A DNA stretch of 64,000 nucleotides, taken from the NCBI RefSeq assembly GCF_002221505.1, contig NZ_CP011036.1, positions 3,100,001-3,164,000 on the forward strand. Reading direction: 5' to 3'. Of the stretch, positions 9,885-19,994 are shown piece by piece. The translations under genes and the position numbers were made by a program. Numbering within the stretch: position 1 is the first letter of the stretch; the number at the start of each line of letters is the position of its first letter. A model generated the notes under the pieces. That model made no database searches. It saw only the letters and a program-made list of their open reading frames with translations, and was not told the origin of the DNA. Source of the DNA: Pseudoalteromonas nigrifaciens (GTDB lineage Bacteria > Pseudomonadota > Gammaproteobacteria > Enterobacterales > Alteromonadaceae).

Positions 9885-10246
9885 AACAACCAAGCAGTGA
9901 TGCTTAACGAGTAAATGGAAACGGACAACTTACTCGACCAACCAATGATTTAGGTTACTAATACAAAACGGATTTTAGGACAGGCTCTAGGAGAGCAGCA
10001 CAATGGAATGTCTTAAAGGATAGCATCTGGATGATGCGTAAAGGATAGCAACAAAGGATTTACGTTGTTTTACAGGATGTTGAGGAAATAAAGGATACAG
10101 GCAGGAGCGCCTACATTACATAGAACTAAAAAGTAATATTGTAATAACAAGGATTTGTAAGAATTTGGAGTTGATTAAGTTCAATTGCAGGATGCAGAAA
10201 ATTAGAAGATTCCGCAAGCGCGCCTAGAGATAGAGCGCGCTTTTCT
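9885..10246 (+). ncRNA. csrB: CsrB-family CsrA-sequestering small RNA
   Basis: The gap 9602-10328 has no protein gene but contains at least 17 GGA triplets between 9917 and 10192, eleven of them AGGA. Several sit in hairpin loops: GCTCT-AGG-AGAGC (9984-9996), GCATC-TGGAT-GATGC (10023-10037) and TGC-AGGAT-GCA (10186-10196). This layout is the hallmark of CsrB/RsmZ RNAs, which bind many CsrA dimers and relieve CsrA repression of translation. The predicted length, about 360 nt, is close to E. coli CsrB (about 369 nt). A GacA-type box, a TATAAT and a terminator frame it. Both ends are estimates. Confidence 0.85.
10216..10244 (+). terminator. Terminator of the CsrB-like RNA
   Basis: The stem AAGCGCGC (10216-10223) pairs with GCGCGCTT (10235-10242), followed by TTTT CTTT. 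It is oriented for plus-strand transcription and no plus-strand protein gene precedes it. Confidence 0.85.
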
Positions 10247-10328
10247 TTGCCTAAAATAAATTGCTCAATGTATTTGTACAGCGCCTTGAAGTTGTTTTAC
10301 TGCAAGCCGCCAAGAGCATATAAACGGT

Positions 10329-11756
10329 TTAAATTTTAATACACACGTATTTTTCTTCTAGGTACTCATTTAACCCTTGGTGCCCCCCTTCACGGCCAAG
10401 GCCCGATTGCTTAACACCACCAAATGGCGCTACAGGGTTAGAAATAACGCCTTCGTTTACACCAATCATGCCAAACTCAAGACCTTCGCTAATGCGATAA
10501 ACCTGCTTAATATTTTGGCTGTAAAAATAAGCGGCTAAGCCGTAAGGTACGTCGTTTGCTAGGGTAAGTACTTCGCTTTCATCATCAAAAGGAATAATTG
10601 TTAATACTGGGCCAAATACTTCTTCATGGTAAATATCCATGTCGGTAGTGACGTTATTTACAATCAACGGGTTTTGAAAGCTGCCACCTAAATCACTGTT
10701 ATCACCAATCAATACTGCCCCTTTATCTAGTGCGTCTTGTACTAGCTGCTGTACTTTTTCTTTTGCCTTAGGGTAAATAAGCGGGCCGATATCAACATCT
10801 GCTGTAAAGCCATTACCGACTTTTAAAGCAGCCACCTTAGGGGTTAGTTTATTTAGTACCGCATCAATAATATTACGCTGAATAAAGATACGGTTTGCAG
10901 CAACACAAGCTTGCCCACTATTTCTAAACTTAGCAGCCATTAACCCCTCAATAGCTGCATCGAGGTCTGCATTATCAAAAATAATGAAAGGTGCGTTTCC
11001 TCCAAGCTCCATAGAAGTGCGCTTAATAGTACCTGCGCATTGCGCTAATAACTGCTTGCCTACCCCCGTTGATCCGGTAAAAGTAAACTTACGCACTATC
11101 TCAGAGTCGGTTAGTATTTTTCCTACTTTTTTAGCATTTTGCGATACTAAGACGTTAAATGCCCCTTTTTCAAACCCTGCTTGATCGGCTAAATAAGCAA
11201 GTGCAATAGCGCATAATGGGGTGTGCTCTGAAGGTTTTAATATAAAACTACAACCGGCTGCATAGGCGGGGGCAACTTTACGCGTAATCATAGCAACAGG
11301 AAAATTCCATGGCGTGATCCCTGCAACAACTCCTACAGCCTGCTTAAAGCTGGTTAATCTATGGCTATTGTCGGTAGCAGGTATAACATCGCCATAGCTG
11401 CGCTTAGCTTCCTCGGCAAACCATTTTATAAAGCCTGCGCCGTAATCAATTTCGCCCAATGCTTCTTTAAGTGGTTTACCTTGCTCTTTGGTCATTAACT
11501 CTGCAAGCGTTTGCTTGTGTTTTATAACTAGCTCATACCAGCGCATCAAGGTTTCGCTTCGCTGCGTAGCATTGGTTGCTTTTAATTTAACAAATGCGCT
11601 TTGAGCAGCAACTATTGCATTATTTACACCCTGCTCATCAATATCGCTTACATCAACAATGCTTTTTTCGGTAGCAGGATCATCAACACTAAAGTGTGTG
11701 TCTGTTTTATAAAATTCACCATTAATAAACGAGTCAGAAAAAATAAGATTACTCAA
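10329..11756 (-). CDS. gabD: NAD(P)-dependent aldehyde dehydrogenase, succinate-semialdehyde type
   Basis: An aldehyde dehydrogenase superfamily enzyme, 475 residues. The catalytic cysteine is C284 in NSGQACVAANR and the general base is E250 in ELGGNAP. The cofactor segment ITPWNFP and the glycine motif FTGSTGVG are present. The start is the TTG at 11756, because GGAGGT stands 5 bases before it and the remaining length fits GabD. A frame open to 11939 adds a non-family N terminus running through repeats. Sequence style fits succinate-semialdehyde or glutarate-semialdehyde dehydrogenase. No gabT is nearby, so the substrate is uncertain. Confidence 0.85.
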   Translation of the reverse strand: MSNLIFSDSFINGEFYKTDTHFSVDDPATEKSIVDVSDIDEQGVNNAIVAAQSAFVKLKATNATQRSETLMRWYELVIKHKQTLAELMTKEQGKPLKEALGEIDYGAGFIKWFAEEAKRSYGDVIPATDNSHRLTSFKQAVGVVAGITPWNFPVAMITRKVAPAYAAGCSFILKPSEHTPLCAIALAYLADQAGFEKGAFNVLVSQNAKKVGKILTDSEIVRKFTFTGSTGVGKQLLAQCAGTIKRTSMELGGNAPFIIFDNADLDAAIEGLMAAKFRNSGQACVAANRIFIQRNIIDAVLNKLTPKVAALKVGNGFTADVDIGPLIYPKAKEKVQQLVQDALDKGAVLIGDNSDLGGSFQNPLIVNNVTTDMDIYHEEVFGPVLTIIPFDDESEVLTLANDVPYGLAAYFYSQNIKQVYRISEGLEFGMIGVNEGVISNPVAPFGGVKQSGLGREGGHQGLNEYLEEKYVCIKI

Positions 11757-11835
11757 AATAAACCTCCAAATTACGTTTAAGGTGTTAGCTTTTAATGCGT
11801 GACATAGAGCCAAGGCTAACTTTTTAGATAAATCT

Positions 11836-11932
11836 GCGCGAGGTAAACTCCCGCCTACGGGTAACACTATGTAGATACAAGTCGGGGTTTTATGCCGCGC
11901 TTTGTGTGCGCGAGATAAACTCTTGCCTACGG
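11836..11932. repeat. Two copies of a 25-bp intergenic repeat
   Basis: The segment 11836-11860 (begins GCGCGAGGTAAACTC) recurs at 11908-11932 (begins GCGCGAGATAAACTC) with 22 of 25 bases identical and in the same direction. Between them is a related GTCGGGGTTTTATGCCGCGC stretch. The unit looks like a dispersed intergenic repeat rather than regulatory DNA. It lies between the aldehyde dehydrogenase gene and the fdx terminator. Confidence 0.6.
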
Positions 11933-11943
11933 TTTGCAAACAA

Positions 11944-11972
11944 AAAAGCCGCTGTATTAAACAGCGGCTTTT
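11944..11972 (-). terminator. Terminator of the isc-hsc-fdx operon
   Basis: A 12-bp stem, AAAAGCCGCTGT with ACAGCGGCTTTT around ATTAA, lies 20 bases past the fdx stop on the minus strand and has T-runs. Confidence 0.88.
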
Positions 11973-11992
11973 ATTATATTAATCGTTAAAAG

Positions 11993-12331
11993 CTAGTGCT
12001 CTTCATTAACTATATTAACGTTATACTTAGGTATTTCAACCACTAGGTCTTCATCTCTAATAATTGCTTGGCAACCTAAGCGCGACTCTGGCTCTAAGCC
12101 CCATGCTTTATCAAGCATATCGTCTTCTAACTCGTCGCTTTCTTCTAGCGAATCAAAGCCTTCGCGGATCACTAAATGGCACGTGGTACACGCACATGAC
12201 TTTTCACATGCGTGAGCAATGCTAATGCCATTTTTAAGGGCAACATCAAGAACCGTTTGACCACTAGGTGCTTCAATTGCAGCGCCATCTGGACACAATT
12301 CTGGATGGGGAAGAAAAATAATTTGTGGCAT
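11993..12331 (-). CDS. fdx: [2Fe-2S] ferredoxin of the ISC system
   Basis: An electron donor for Fe-S cluster assembly, 112 residues. The cluster ligands are C42, C48, C51 and C87 in the adrenodoxin-like pattern C-x5-C-x2-C...C. It follows hscA with an 11-base gap and ends the operon. No iscX follows, unlike E. coli; a terminator comes next. Confidence 0.96.
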   Translation of the reverse strand: MPQIIFLPHPELCPDGAAIEAPSGQTVLDVALKNGISIAHACEKSCACTTCHLVIREGFDSLEESDELEDDMLDKAWGLEPESRLGCQAIIRDEDLVVEIPKYNVNIVNEEH

Positions 12332-12342
12332 TCTAATCTCTC

Positions 12343-14205
12343 TTAAATATTGTCTACTGACTGCCCAGTAAGAACTTTTTTAATTGATGCATCCATTCTG
12401 CGTGCGGCAAAATCGCTGCTGGCGTTATCCATTTTTTCAATCGCGGTTTTAATCTCGTTTGGTTGCTGCGCATTCTCACGCACTTTTACCAACTCTGCAA
12501 TTTCAGCTCGTAAATATGCTAGTTGCGCTTCGTCAAGTAAACCACTGTCACTCGCAAGTGATGCCTCTAGTGCTTCAATTACACGTAGTGCTTCTACTTG
12601 TTGCTCTTTGAGCATACGCGCTTGCATATCGCCTTTAGCGTTGCTCATTGACTCTTTTAGCATATTAGATACTTGGTCGTCTGATAAACCAAATGACGGT
12701 TTAACTTGAATATCTGCTTGTACGCCTGTCGATTTTTCCATTGCCGATACGCTAAGTAAACCATCGGCGTCTACTTTAAACGTAACCCGAATATGTGCAG
12801 CACCCGCAGTCATTGGCGGAATACCTTTTAAACTAAACTTAGCAAGAGAGCGACAATCGTCTACCAATTCGCGCTCACCTTGTAGTACGTGCAACGACAT
12901 GGCTGTTTGGCCATCTTTAAAAGTAGTAAACTCTTGGGCACGTGCTACTGGAATAGTGGTATTACGTGGAATAATTTTTTCCACCAAGCCACCCATAGTT
13001 TCAAGACCTAGCGATAGTGGTAATACATCAAGTAACAACATATCTGAATCAGGTTTATTACCTATTAACACGTCTGCTTGCAACGCAGCGCCTAACGCTA
13101 CAACGCGATCGGGATCAATTGACGTTAATGCTTCTTTATTAAAAAACTCACTAACTTGGCTGCGAACTAATGGCATGCGAGTAGAGCCACCCACCATAAT
13201 TACTTGCAGCACTTCTTCGTTCTCAATACCAGCATCTTTTACAGCACGGCGACAAGAACGAAGCGTTTTTTTAACGAGTGGTATCGCAAGCTCGTCAAGT
13301 TTTTCGCGGGTCACTTCAACCATGTGTTTCTCATCATCAAACTCAAGCCCAACATTAACAGTTGAGTATTGGCTTAATGCTTCTTTACAGGCTTTAGCTT
13401 TATTAATAAATAAGCGCAGCACCGCTGGAGATAAAGTGGTTACACCCGTTTGCTGCTTTAAGTAATCAACAATCAGTGAGTCAAAGTCATCGCCGCCTAG
13501 GCTTGAATCGCCACCGGTAGCTAATACTTCAAATACACCTTGGTGCAAGCGCAAAATTGATATATCGAAGGTGCCACCGCCTAAATCGTAAACAGCAATA
13601 ATACCTTCTTGACCCGAGTCTAAACCATAAGCAACAGCGGCTGCCGTTGGCTCGTTTAATAATCGCAGTACGTTAATACCTGCAAGTTCAGCGGCATCTT
13701 TTGTACTTTGGCGCTGAGCGTCATCAAAGTATGCCGGTACAGTAATAACTGCACCTAATATTTCTTGATTACCAAAGCTTTGTTCTGCACGGGCTTTTAA
13801 TGCAGCTAAAATATGGCTAGATGCTTTAACTGGGCTGATTTTTCCAGCAGCTGTTTCTATGGCAAGTGCACCATCGTGCTGACAAAATTGATACGGTAGT
13901 TGCCCATAGCTTTGTTCTATTTCTGCTTGGGTTTTACCTAAAAAGCGCTTAACTGAAATTAGCGTATTAACGGGATCTTGCGTTGCTGATTTTACAGCTT
14001 CGCTGCCTACAGTGATCCCACCCGCCTGATAGCGCACTACCGAAGGAAGCATTGCTTCACCTAAGTCATCTGTTAAGGTGCGTGCTTCGCCACTTTGTAC
14101 CGTGGCTACCAATGAGTTAGTTGTACCTAGGTCAATACCTATGGCTAGTTTATGTTCATGTGGTGCCGCGCTCTGCCCCGGCTCAGCAATTTGCAATAAT
14201 GCCAT
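12343..14205 (-). CDS. hscA: Fe-S assembly chaperone HscA (Hsp70)
   Basis: A specialised Hsp70 that uses ATP to release the cluster from IscU. The ATPase domain starts [13 protein letters not shown] near residue 23 and has the [10 protein letters not shown] phosphate loop. The substrate-binding domain contains [17 protein letters not shown]. At 620 residues it has the HscA length and lacks the EEVD-like tail of DnaK. It lies between hscB and fdx. Confidence 0.97.
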
Positions 14206-14257
14206 AATATTTTTTAAACTCGCTTTACCTTGCTTTATAAATTAGCAAGTTAGGTGA

Positions 14258-14785
14258 TTAGTCATCAAATAAACTGTCTTCAATACGCTCTAGTTCGTCA
14301 CGTAGTTTATAAACAAATTTTAGTTTACGAACATTATCTGCAGCAGCTTGGTATTGCTGCTCGTCGTTACTTGCTAATTGCTGTGCAAGTTGTGCACTGT
14401 ATTGTTCGTTAAGTTGCTTGATTTGCTTTTCAAAATTAGCGATTGCAGTGTCAGGATCGCTCGCTGACGTTAGCTCTTCTAACTCTTCGCGAAGTTCCAT
14501 TTGCTGCATTAAAAATGCCGGATCTTGCAAGGTTTGTTGCTCAGCACGAATATCGACACCCAACTCACTTAACATATATTCGGCACGCTTTACTGGGTGC
14601 TTTAATATTTGTAGTGCGTCGTTAATTTCTGCGGCGCTTTGCACGGCCATTAATTTATCGCGACTGCTGGCGTTGGCATGGCGATCGGGGTGCACTGCAC
14701 GCTGTAGCTCTAAGTAGTGCTTGTTAACTATTACTAAATCAATATTGTAGTCAACTGGTATTGCAAATAACTCAAAATAGCGCAT
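14258..14785 (-). CDS. hscB: Fe-S assembly co-chaperone HscB (J-protein)
   Basis: This protein delivers IscU to HscA and stimulates its ATPase. The N-terminal J domain carries HPD at residues 32-34. The C-terminal helical domain is the IscU-binding part. The start is taken as ATG 14785 (MRYFELF), matching the family. An upstream frame to 14797 adds only MVEV. It has the family length (175 residues). Confidence 0.95.
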   Translation of the reverse strand: MRYFELFAIPVDYNIDLVIVNKHYLELQRAVHPDRHANASSRDKLMAVQSAAEINDALQILKHPVKRAEYMLSELGVDIRAEQQTLQDPAFLMQQMELREELEELTSASDPDTAIANFEKQIKQLNEQYSAQLAQQLASNDEQQYQAAADNVRKLKFVYKLRDELERIEDSLFDD

Positions 14786-14828
14786 AACTTCAACCAATAA
14801 TATTCAGAAATTAATTTCAAAAATAACA

Positions 14829-14881
14829 AAGCCCTACGTTTATTGGCAGGGCTTGTTTTATACCCAAGTAACTTAGGTATT
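14829..14881 (-). terminator. Hairpins between iscA and hscB, possible attenuator
   Basis: AAGCCCT (14829-14835) pairs with AGGGCTT (14848-14854), with a T-rich stretch after it on the minus strand. A second imperfect palindrome (ATACCCAAGT facing ACTTAGGTAT) lies at 14860-14881. Partial termination here would lower hscBA-fdx expression relative to iscRSUA. This is inferred from structure only. Confidence 0.45.
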
Positions 14882-14897
14882 CAAAACACGTTTAAAT

Positions 14898-15221
14898 TTA
14901 AACGGTAAAGCTTTCGCCACAACCACACTCGTCAGCTTGATTAGGGTTAGTAAATTTAAACCCTTCATTCAAGCCTTCTTTAGTGTAATCGAGCTGCGTG
15001 CCGTCAATGTAAACTAAGCTTTTAGCATCAACAATTAAGGTAACGCCTTTTGCTACAAATGTTTCGTCGTCGTCGTTTAGCTCGTCAACAAACTCAAGTA
15101 CATAGGCAAGACCTGAACAGCCCGTCGTTTTAATGCCAACGCGCAGGCCTAAACCTTTACCGCGATTTGCTAAAAATGATTGTACGCGGTTTGCTGCCGC
15201 ATCTGTCAATGTCACTGCCAT
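14898..15221 (-). CDS. iscA: Fe-S cluster carrier IscA
   Basis: An A-type carrier that passes clusters to target proteins. The three conserved cysteines are C35, C99 and C101 (CGCGESF tail). Its 107 residues match E. coli IscA. It follows iscU by 9 bases. Confidence 0.97.
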   Translation of the reverse strand: MAVTLTDAAANRVQSFLANRGKGLGLRVGIKTTGCSGLAYVLEFVDELNDDDETFVAKGVTLIVDAKSLVYIDGTQLDYTKEGLNEGFKFTNPNQADECGCGESFTV

Positions 15222-15230
15222 GGAACTCTC

Positions 15231-15614
15231 TTACTTCGCTTGTTTACTTTTATAATTTGCAATTGCTGCTTGAATTGCATCTTCGGCTAAAATTGAACAG
15301 TGAATTTTCACTGGTGGTAACTCTAGCTCTGCACTTATATCAGTATTTTTAATAGTCGCTGCTTGCTCTAGTGTTTTGCCTTTAACCCACTCTGTTACCA
15401 GTGAAGATGAAGCAATTGCACTACCACAACCATACGTTTTAAATTTTGCATCTTCGATAATACCATCGGCAGATACTTTAATTTGTAACTTCATTACGTC
15501 ACCACATGCTGGTGCGCCTACCATACCCGTTGCCACTGACGGATCATTTTTGTCTAAAACACCTACGTTACGTGGGTTTTCTACGTGGTCGATTACTTTA
15601 TCACTGTAAGCCAT
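15231..15614 (-). CDS. iscU: Fe-S scaffold IscU
   Basis: The scaffold on which [2Fe-2S] clusters are built from IscS sulfur. The ligands C37, D39, C63 and C106 and the HscA recognition motif LPPVK (99-103) are all present. The ATG at 15614 gives MAYSDKVIDHVENPRN and 127 residues. The longer open frame to 15677 would overlap the iscS stop and is not a family N terminus. Confidence 0.97.
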   Translation of the reverse strand: MAYSDKVIDHVENPRNVGVLDKNDPSVATGMVGAPACGDVMKLQIKVSADGIIEDAKFKTYGCGSAIASSSLVTEWVKGKTLEQAATIKNTDISAELELPPVKIHCSILAEDAIQAAIANYKSKQAK

Positions 15615-15657
15615 AATTCTATCCTCACTACCTGCTAGGTATGTACTCGCACTATTA

Positions 15658-16875
15658 TTAGTGGTGAGCCCATTCAACTGAATCTAAATCAATACCTTCT
15701 TGATGCATCTCCCAAAGTGGAGACATTTCACGTAGGCGACCGATAGAGTTTTTCATTAATTCAACGGTGTAATCAATCTCTTCTTCGGTGGTAAAACGAC
15801 CAATACTAAAACGAATTGAGCTATGTGCTAATTCGTCGTTACGGCCAAGTGCACGTAAAACATAAGAAGGCTCTAAGCTTGCTGACGTACAGGCTGAACC
15901 TGACGATACTGCAATGTCTTTTACTGCCATTAGTAACGACTCACCTTCAACAAAGTTAAAGCTGATATTTACAATGCCTGGTACTGATTGGTCTTGTGTA
16001 CCGTTAAAGTACACTTCTTCCATATCACTCATAATACCGTCAATTAAGCGCTTACGTAGGGCGCTTATATGTGCATGGTCTTTTTCGAAATCTTGCTTAG
16101 CAACTCTAAACGCTGTCCCCATACCCACTAACTGATGCGTAGCAAGTGTGCCAGAGCGCATACCACGTTCGTGACCGCCACCATGCATTTGTGCTTCTAG
16201 GCGAGCGCGCGGTTTACGACGAACGTAAAGTGCACCAACACCTTTAGGACCATATACTTTGTGGCCTGAGAACGACATAAAATCAACTTTAAGCTGTTGT
16301 ACGTCAATTAATACTTTACCTGCGCTTTGCGCTGCATCTACGTGGAACATAATTTTACGTTCGCGACACATTTCGCCAATAGTAGCGATATCTTGAATTA
16401 CACCTAGCTCGTTATTAACATGCATGATGCTTACAAGTACGGTGTCGTCGCGCATAGTGTCGGCAAGTTTTTGTAAATCAAGTAGGCCGTTTTCTTCAAC
16501 GTCCATATAGGTTACTTCAAAACCTTGACGCTCAAGCTCACGACACGTGTCGATTACAGCTTTGTGCTCAGTTTTAGCGGTAATAATATGCTTACCTTTC
16601 TTTTTGTAAAACTGTGCAGCGCCTTTTATTGCTAGGTTATTTGATTCAGTTGCACCCGAAGTGAAAACAATTTCACGTGGGTCTGCATTAATTAAATCAG
16701 CAACATCGGTACGCGCTTGATCGACCACTTCTTCAGCTTGCCAACCAAACCTATGTGAACGTGACGCAGGATTTCCAAAATTACCGTCCATTGTCAGGCA
16801 TTGCATCATTTCTTTGGCAACACGTTCGTCAACAGGCGTGGTTGCTGCGTAATCTAAATAAATCGGTAACTTCAT
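15658..16875 (-). CDS. iscS: Cysteine desulfurase IscS
   Basis: A PLP enzyme that takes sulfur from cysteine for Fe-S clusters and tRNA thiolation. K206 (SGHK) binds PLP and C329 (SSGSACTS) carries the persulfide. These positions are one off E. coli IscS, with 405 residues against 404. It follows iscR by 24 bases. Confidence 0.98.
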   Translation of the reverse strand: MKLPIYLDYAATTPVDERVAKEMMQCLTMDGNFGNPASRSHRFGWQAEEVVDQARTDVADLINADPREIVFTSGATESNNLAIKGAAQFYKKKGKHIITAKTEHKAVIDTCRELERQGFEVTYMDVEENGLLDLQKLADTMRDDTVLVSIMHVNNELGVIQDIATIGEMCRERKIMFHVDAAQSAGKVLIDVQQLKVDFMSFSGHKVYGPKGVGALYVRRKPRARLEAQMHGGGHERGMRSGTLATHQLVGMGTAFRVAKQDFEKDHAHISALRKRLIDGIMSDMEEVYFNGTQDQSVPGIVNISFNFVEGESLLMAVKDIAVSSGSACTSASLEPSYVLRALGRNDELAHSSIRFSIGRFTTEEEIDYTVELMKNSIGRLREMSPLWEMHQEGIDLDSVEWAHH

Positions 16876-16899
16876 TTCTCTCTCCGCTGCAGGTCAACC

Positions 16900-17391
16900 T
16901 TAAAGTTGACAGCTTACTTGAATATTTTCCAACTGCTTAATTGCATCATTAACACTGTTATCTTGGCGTAATGCGATTTCTTTCACATCAGATTTCTCTA
17001 CCAATTCAGCAAGGGTAATATTATCTAAAAATTCTTCTATTCGTGCGCTTAATTCTGACCACAAATTGTGAGTTAAACAGCGCATACCACTTTGGCAACC
17101 TATATCACTTTTTTGGCAACGTGTTGCATCAACTGACTCATCTACTGCATTTATCACATCACCAACAGAAATAGCGTCCGCTTTACGCCCCAATAAATAA
17201 CCACCGCCAGGGCCGCGAACAGAGCTTACCAAACCGTTTTTACGTAAACGGGCAAACAACTGTTCAAGGTAAGACAAAGAAATTTCTTGTCGCTGTGAAA
17301 TATCAGCAAGGGCAACAGGACCTACACCTGTGTGCAGTGCAACATCCAGCATAGCTGTAACGGCATACCTGCCTTTTGATGTTAACTTCAT
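16900..17391 (-). CDS. iscR: Fe-S-responsive regulator IscR
   Basis: An Rrf2-family regulator that represses the isc operon when it holds a [2Fe-2S] cluster. The winged helix covers about residues 1-70 ([18 protein letters not shown]). The cluster ligands would be C92, C99, C105 and H108. The first spacing is one residue longer than the C92/C98/C104/H107 of E. coli. Three IscR-type boxes lie upstream. Confidence 0.96.
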   Translation of the reverse strand: MKLTSKGRYAVTAMLDVALHTGVGPVALADISQRQEISLSYLEQLFARLRKNGLVSSVRGPGGGYLLGRKADAISVGDVINAVDESVDATRCQKSDIGCQSGMRCLTHNLWSELSARIEEFLDNITLAELVEKSDVKEIALRQDNSVNDAIKQLENIQVSCQL

Positions 17392-17423
17392 AACGCCCTC
17401 CGCACAAAAGAGTGCAAATTTTA

Positions 17424-17449
17424 ATTACCAGAGTAAATTAGTCAAGTAT
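17424..17449 (-). promoter_or_regulatory. IscR type 1 box overlapping the iscR promoter
   Basis: On the minus strand ATACTTGACTAATTTACTCT and its continuation form the imperfect palindrome expected of an IscR [2Fe-2S] site. TTGACT within it also serves as a -35 box, with TAAAAT 16 bases further, so the cluster form of IscR would block polymerase here. Confidence 0.75.
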
Positions 17450-17483
17450 TAAAACTTAAAACCAGTTCTTAGCTAAACACGTA

Positions 17484-17508
17484 ATACCTGAGTGTTTTAC
17501 TCAAGTAT
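17484..17508 (-). promoter_or_regulatory. Second IscR-type box
   Basis: ATACCTGAGT-GTTTT-ACTCAAGTAT is a nearly perfect palindrome of the same type, 60 bases upstream of the first box (start to start). Confidence 0.7.
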
Positions 17509-17522
17509 TACGTCCTATTGTA

Positions 17523-17548
17523 ATTACCTGAGTAATTTAGTCAAGTAT
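17523..17548 (-). promoter_or_regulatory. Third IscR-type box
   Basis: ATTACCTGAGTAATTTAGTC continuing to AAGTAT is almost identical to the first box and lies 39 bases from the second. It sits between iscR and trmJ. Confidence 0.65.
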
Positions 17549-17598
17549 TAGCGCGTTATTTAATCGTAGCTTGTTATAACTAATTGCTATAACCATTA

Positions 17599-18324
17599 TT
17601 ATTTAGGTATCGACTTATTTATAGAGGTTAAAATACCACGTAAAATGTTCATTTCAGCATCTTCAGGGCGAGCACGATTAAACATACGACGTAACTTGGT
17701 CATAACCATGCCTGGGTGCTGCTTAATGATAAACCCAGTATTAAACAGTGTCTCTTCAAGATGCCCGTAAAATAACTCAGTTTGTTTTGAGCTAGGGTAA
17801 ACGGTGTCATCTTCTTCGGCTATTTTAGGTTGCTGATTTAAAAACGCCATTCGCGTTTCGTAGCATAATGTTTGCACTGCCATAGCTAAATTAAGCGAGC
17901 TGTACTCTGGATTTGCCGGAATACATACATGATAATTGCAAAGCTGTAATTCATCGTTGCTCAAGCCGCTATTTTCACGACCAAACACCAAAGCAACCGG
18001 GCCATTAACTGCTTCGCTTACTAGCTTTTCACCACATTCACGTGGTTCAACCATAGGCCAAGATAGTGTGCGAGAGCGCGCACTCGTGCCAATAGTTAAC
18101 GCGCAATCGGCAATTGCATCAGCAACAGTATCAACAATCACAGCATTACCTAAAACATCACTTGCTCCAGCGGCTAATGCACTGGCATGGCTGTCGATTT
18201 CACACGCTGGGTCGACTAAATAAAGCTTTGATAAGCCCATGGTTTTCATGGCGCGAGCCGCCGAGCCAATATTACCTGAGTGTGATGTGTTAACTAAAAC
18301 AACGCGAATATCATCTAAGATCAT
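17599..18324 (-). CDS. trmJ: tRNA (cytidine/uridine-2'-O-)-methyltransferase TrmJ
   Basis: A SPOUT-class methyltransferase that modifies ribose 32 of tRNA. The N-terminal [20 protein letters not shown] segment is diagnostic. The AdoMet knot motifs [14 protein letters not shown] and [14 protein letters not shown] are present. The length is 241 residues. Its position upstream of iscR is conserved in many gammaproteobacteria. Confidence 0.95.
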   Translation of the reverse strand: MILDDIRVVLVNTSHSGNIGSAARAMKTMGLSKLYLVDPACEIDSHASALAAGASDVLGNAVIVDTVADAIADCALTIGTSARSRTLSWPMVEPRECGEKLVSEAVNGPVALVFGRENSGLSNDELQLCNYHVCIPANPEYSSLNLAMAVQTLCYETRMAFLNQQPKIAEEDDTVYPSSKQTELFYGHLEETLFNTGFIIKQHPGMVMTKLRRMFNRARPEDAEMNILRGILTSINKSIPK

Positions 18325-18382
18325 TGCTGTGCTACTTTGTTTGCTGCAAAAAATTGCGCAAATTCTACCATGTAATTAAAAA

Positions 18383-18407
18383 CACGGCTACGATAAGCGC
18401 AGCCGTG
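18383..18407 (-). terminator. Terminator downstream of tldD
   Basis: CACGGCT pairs with AGCCGTG; on the minus strand the stem is followed by TTTTTAATT. It lies 148 bases after the tldD stop and 59 bases before the trmJ start. Confidence 0.65.
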
Positions 18408-18554
18408 AATAGGGTTCAGCTCAAAATACAAACCATGTTTAGGTTTATATACCAGCTTATTTAAAGCACACACTTAGTGATCGCAAGCCAACACCCTTTA
18501 CTTATGTCCAAACACTGCGCTGCTTTTATCTTTTATTAAATCAAATAGCAGTAA

Positions 18555-19994
18555 TTAAGCTGTTCCGCCTACTGTTAACTTGTCTATTTTCAAACTAGGT
18601 TGACCCACCCCAACAGGGACGCTTTGGCCGTCTTTACCGCACACGCCAACGCCTTTATCAAGCGCAAGGTCGTTACCTACCATAGATATTTGCTGCATTA
18701 CTTCTGGGCCGTTACCTATTAAGGTTGCGCCTTTAATTGGTTGGGTAATTTTACCGTTTTCGATTAAATAGGCTTCTGATGCGCTAAATACAAATTTACC
18801 TGACGTTATATCAACTTGTCCGCCACCAAAATTAGGCGCAAACACGCCTTTTTTAACACTACTGATAATATCTGCTTGGCTGTGCTCACCGCCTAACATG
18901 TAAGTGTTGGTCATGCGTGGCATAGGTAAATGTGCGTACGATTCACGACGTGCGTTACCCGTTGGGCTAACGCCCATTAGGCGCGCGTTCATTTTATCTT
19001 GCATGTAGCCTTTTAAAATACCGTTTTCGATAAGTACGTTATAGGCCGCAGGTGTGCCTTCGTCGTCTACGTTAAGTGAGCCACGACGATCAGCCATAGT
19101 GCCATCATCAACCACAGTACATAGCTCAGACGCTACTTTTTGCCCTACTTTGCCGCTAAACGCCGATGCGCCTTTACGGTTAAAATCGCCCTCTAGGCCG
19201 TGGCCTACGGCTTCGTGTAATAATACACCTGGCCAGCCATTTCCTAGCACCACTTCCATGGTTCCTGCTGGCGCATCAATGGCTTCTAGGTTTACCTTTG
19301 CTTGGCGTACTGCCTCTTCTGCAAACTCCATCCAACGTGGTTTACCCTCTACTAACTCTTTAAAATAACCATAATCTAAACGCGCACCACCACCGGCTCC
19401 ACCGCGTTCACGACGACCATTTTTTTCAAGTAGTACTGAACAATTTAAACGAATAAGTGGGCGAATATCGGTGGCAAAAGTACCGTCGCTAGCGGCAATA
19501 AGTACTTCTTCGTACACGGCCGACATTGAACTTATTACTTGCTCTGCGTCGGGTGCTAGTTCACGAATATAGTTTTCAAGCTCTCGTAACAAATTTACTT
19601 TATCGGTATCGCTCATACTTGAAATTGGCTGATGCGGGGCAAACTGCTGCTTTGCAGTTACATCGCTAAATACTTGAATTGATTTATTTTCACCGGCCTC
19701 GGCAATACTACGCGCTGCAGTTGCGGCTTTATTAAGTGCTTCAAGGGTGATTGCATCTGAGTACGAAAAACCGGTTTTTTCGCCGCTTACTGCGCGTACA
19801 CCTACGCCTCGTTCAACATTGTATGAACCTTCTTTTACTAAGCCGTCTTCAAGTACCCATGATTCATGGTGACTTGATTGAAAGTATAAATCAGCGTAAT
19901 CCACCTTATGTTGATGAATGTAGGCGAGCGTTTTTTCGAGTTCTTCTCGATTTAGCTGGCTGTCGTGTAATAAATGCTGTTCAACCGTATTCAT
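18555..19994 (-). CDS. tldD: Metalloprotease TldD
   Basis: The zinc-protease partner of TldE/PmbA, known from microcin B17 maturation and CcdA turnover. The zinc motif HEAVGH is at residues 260-265, within the conserved [14 protein letters not shown]. At 479 residues it has the usual length. It overlaps the preceding nitrilase gene by 4 bases and ends the mre-tldD block. pmbA is not in this window. Confidence 0.96.
   Translation of the reverse strand: MNTVEQHLLHDSQLNREELEKTLAYIHQHKVDYADLYFQSSHHESWVLEDGLVKEGSYNVERGVGVRAVSGEKTGFSYSDAITLEALNKAATAARSIAEAGENKSIQVFSDVTAKQQFAPHQPISSMSDTDKVNLLRELENYIRELAPDAEQVISSMSAVYEEVLIAASDGTFATDIRPLIRLNCSVLLEKNGRRERGGAGGGARLDYGYFKELVEGKPRWMEFAEEAVRQAKVNLEAIDAPAGTMEVVLGNGWPGVLLHEAVGHGLEGDFNRKGASAFSGKVGQKVASELCTVVDDGTMADRRGSLNVDDEGTPAAYNVLIENGILKGYMQDKMNARLMGVSPTGNARRESYAHLPMPRMTNTYMLGGEHSQADIISSVKKGVFAPNFGGGQVDITSGKFVFSASEAYLIENGKITQPIKGATLIGNGPEVMQQISMVGNDLALDKGVGVCGKDGQSVPVGVGQPSLKIDKLTVGGTA

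Noticed and set aside
12899..13465. 188-residue plus-strand frame opposite hscA
   Set aside because: A shadow of hscA codons, serine-rich and without any recognisable motif.
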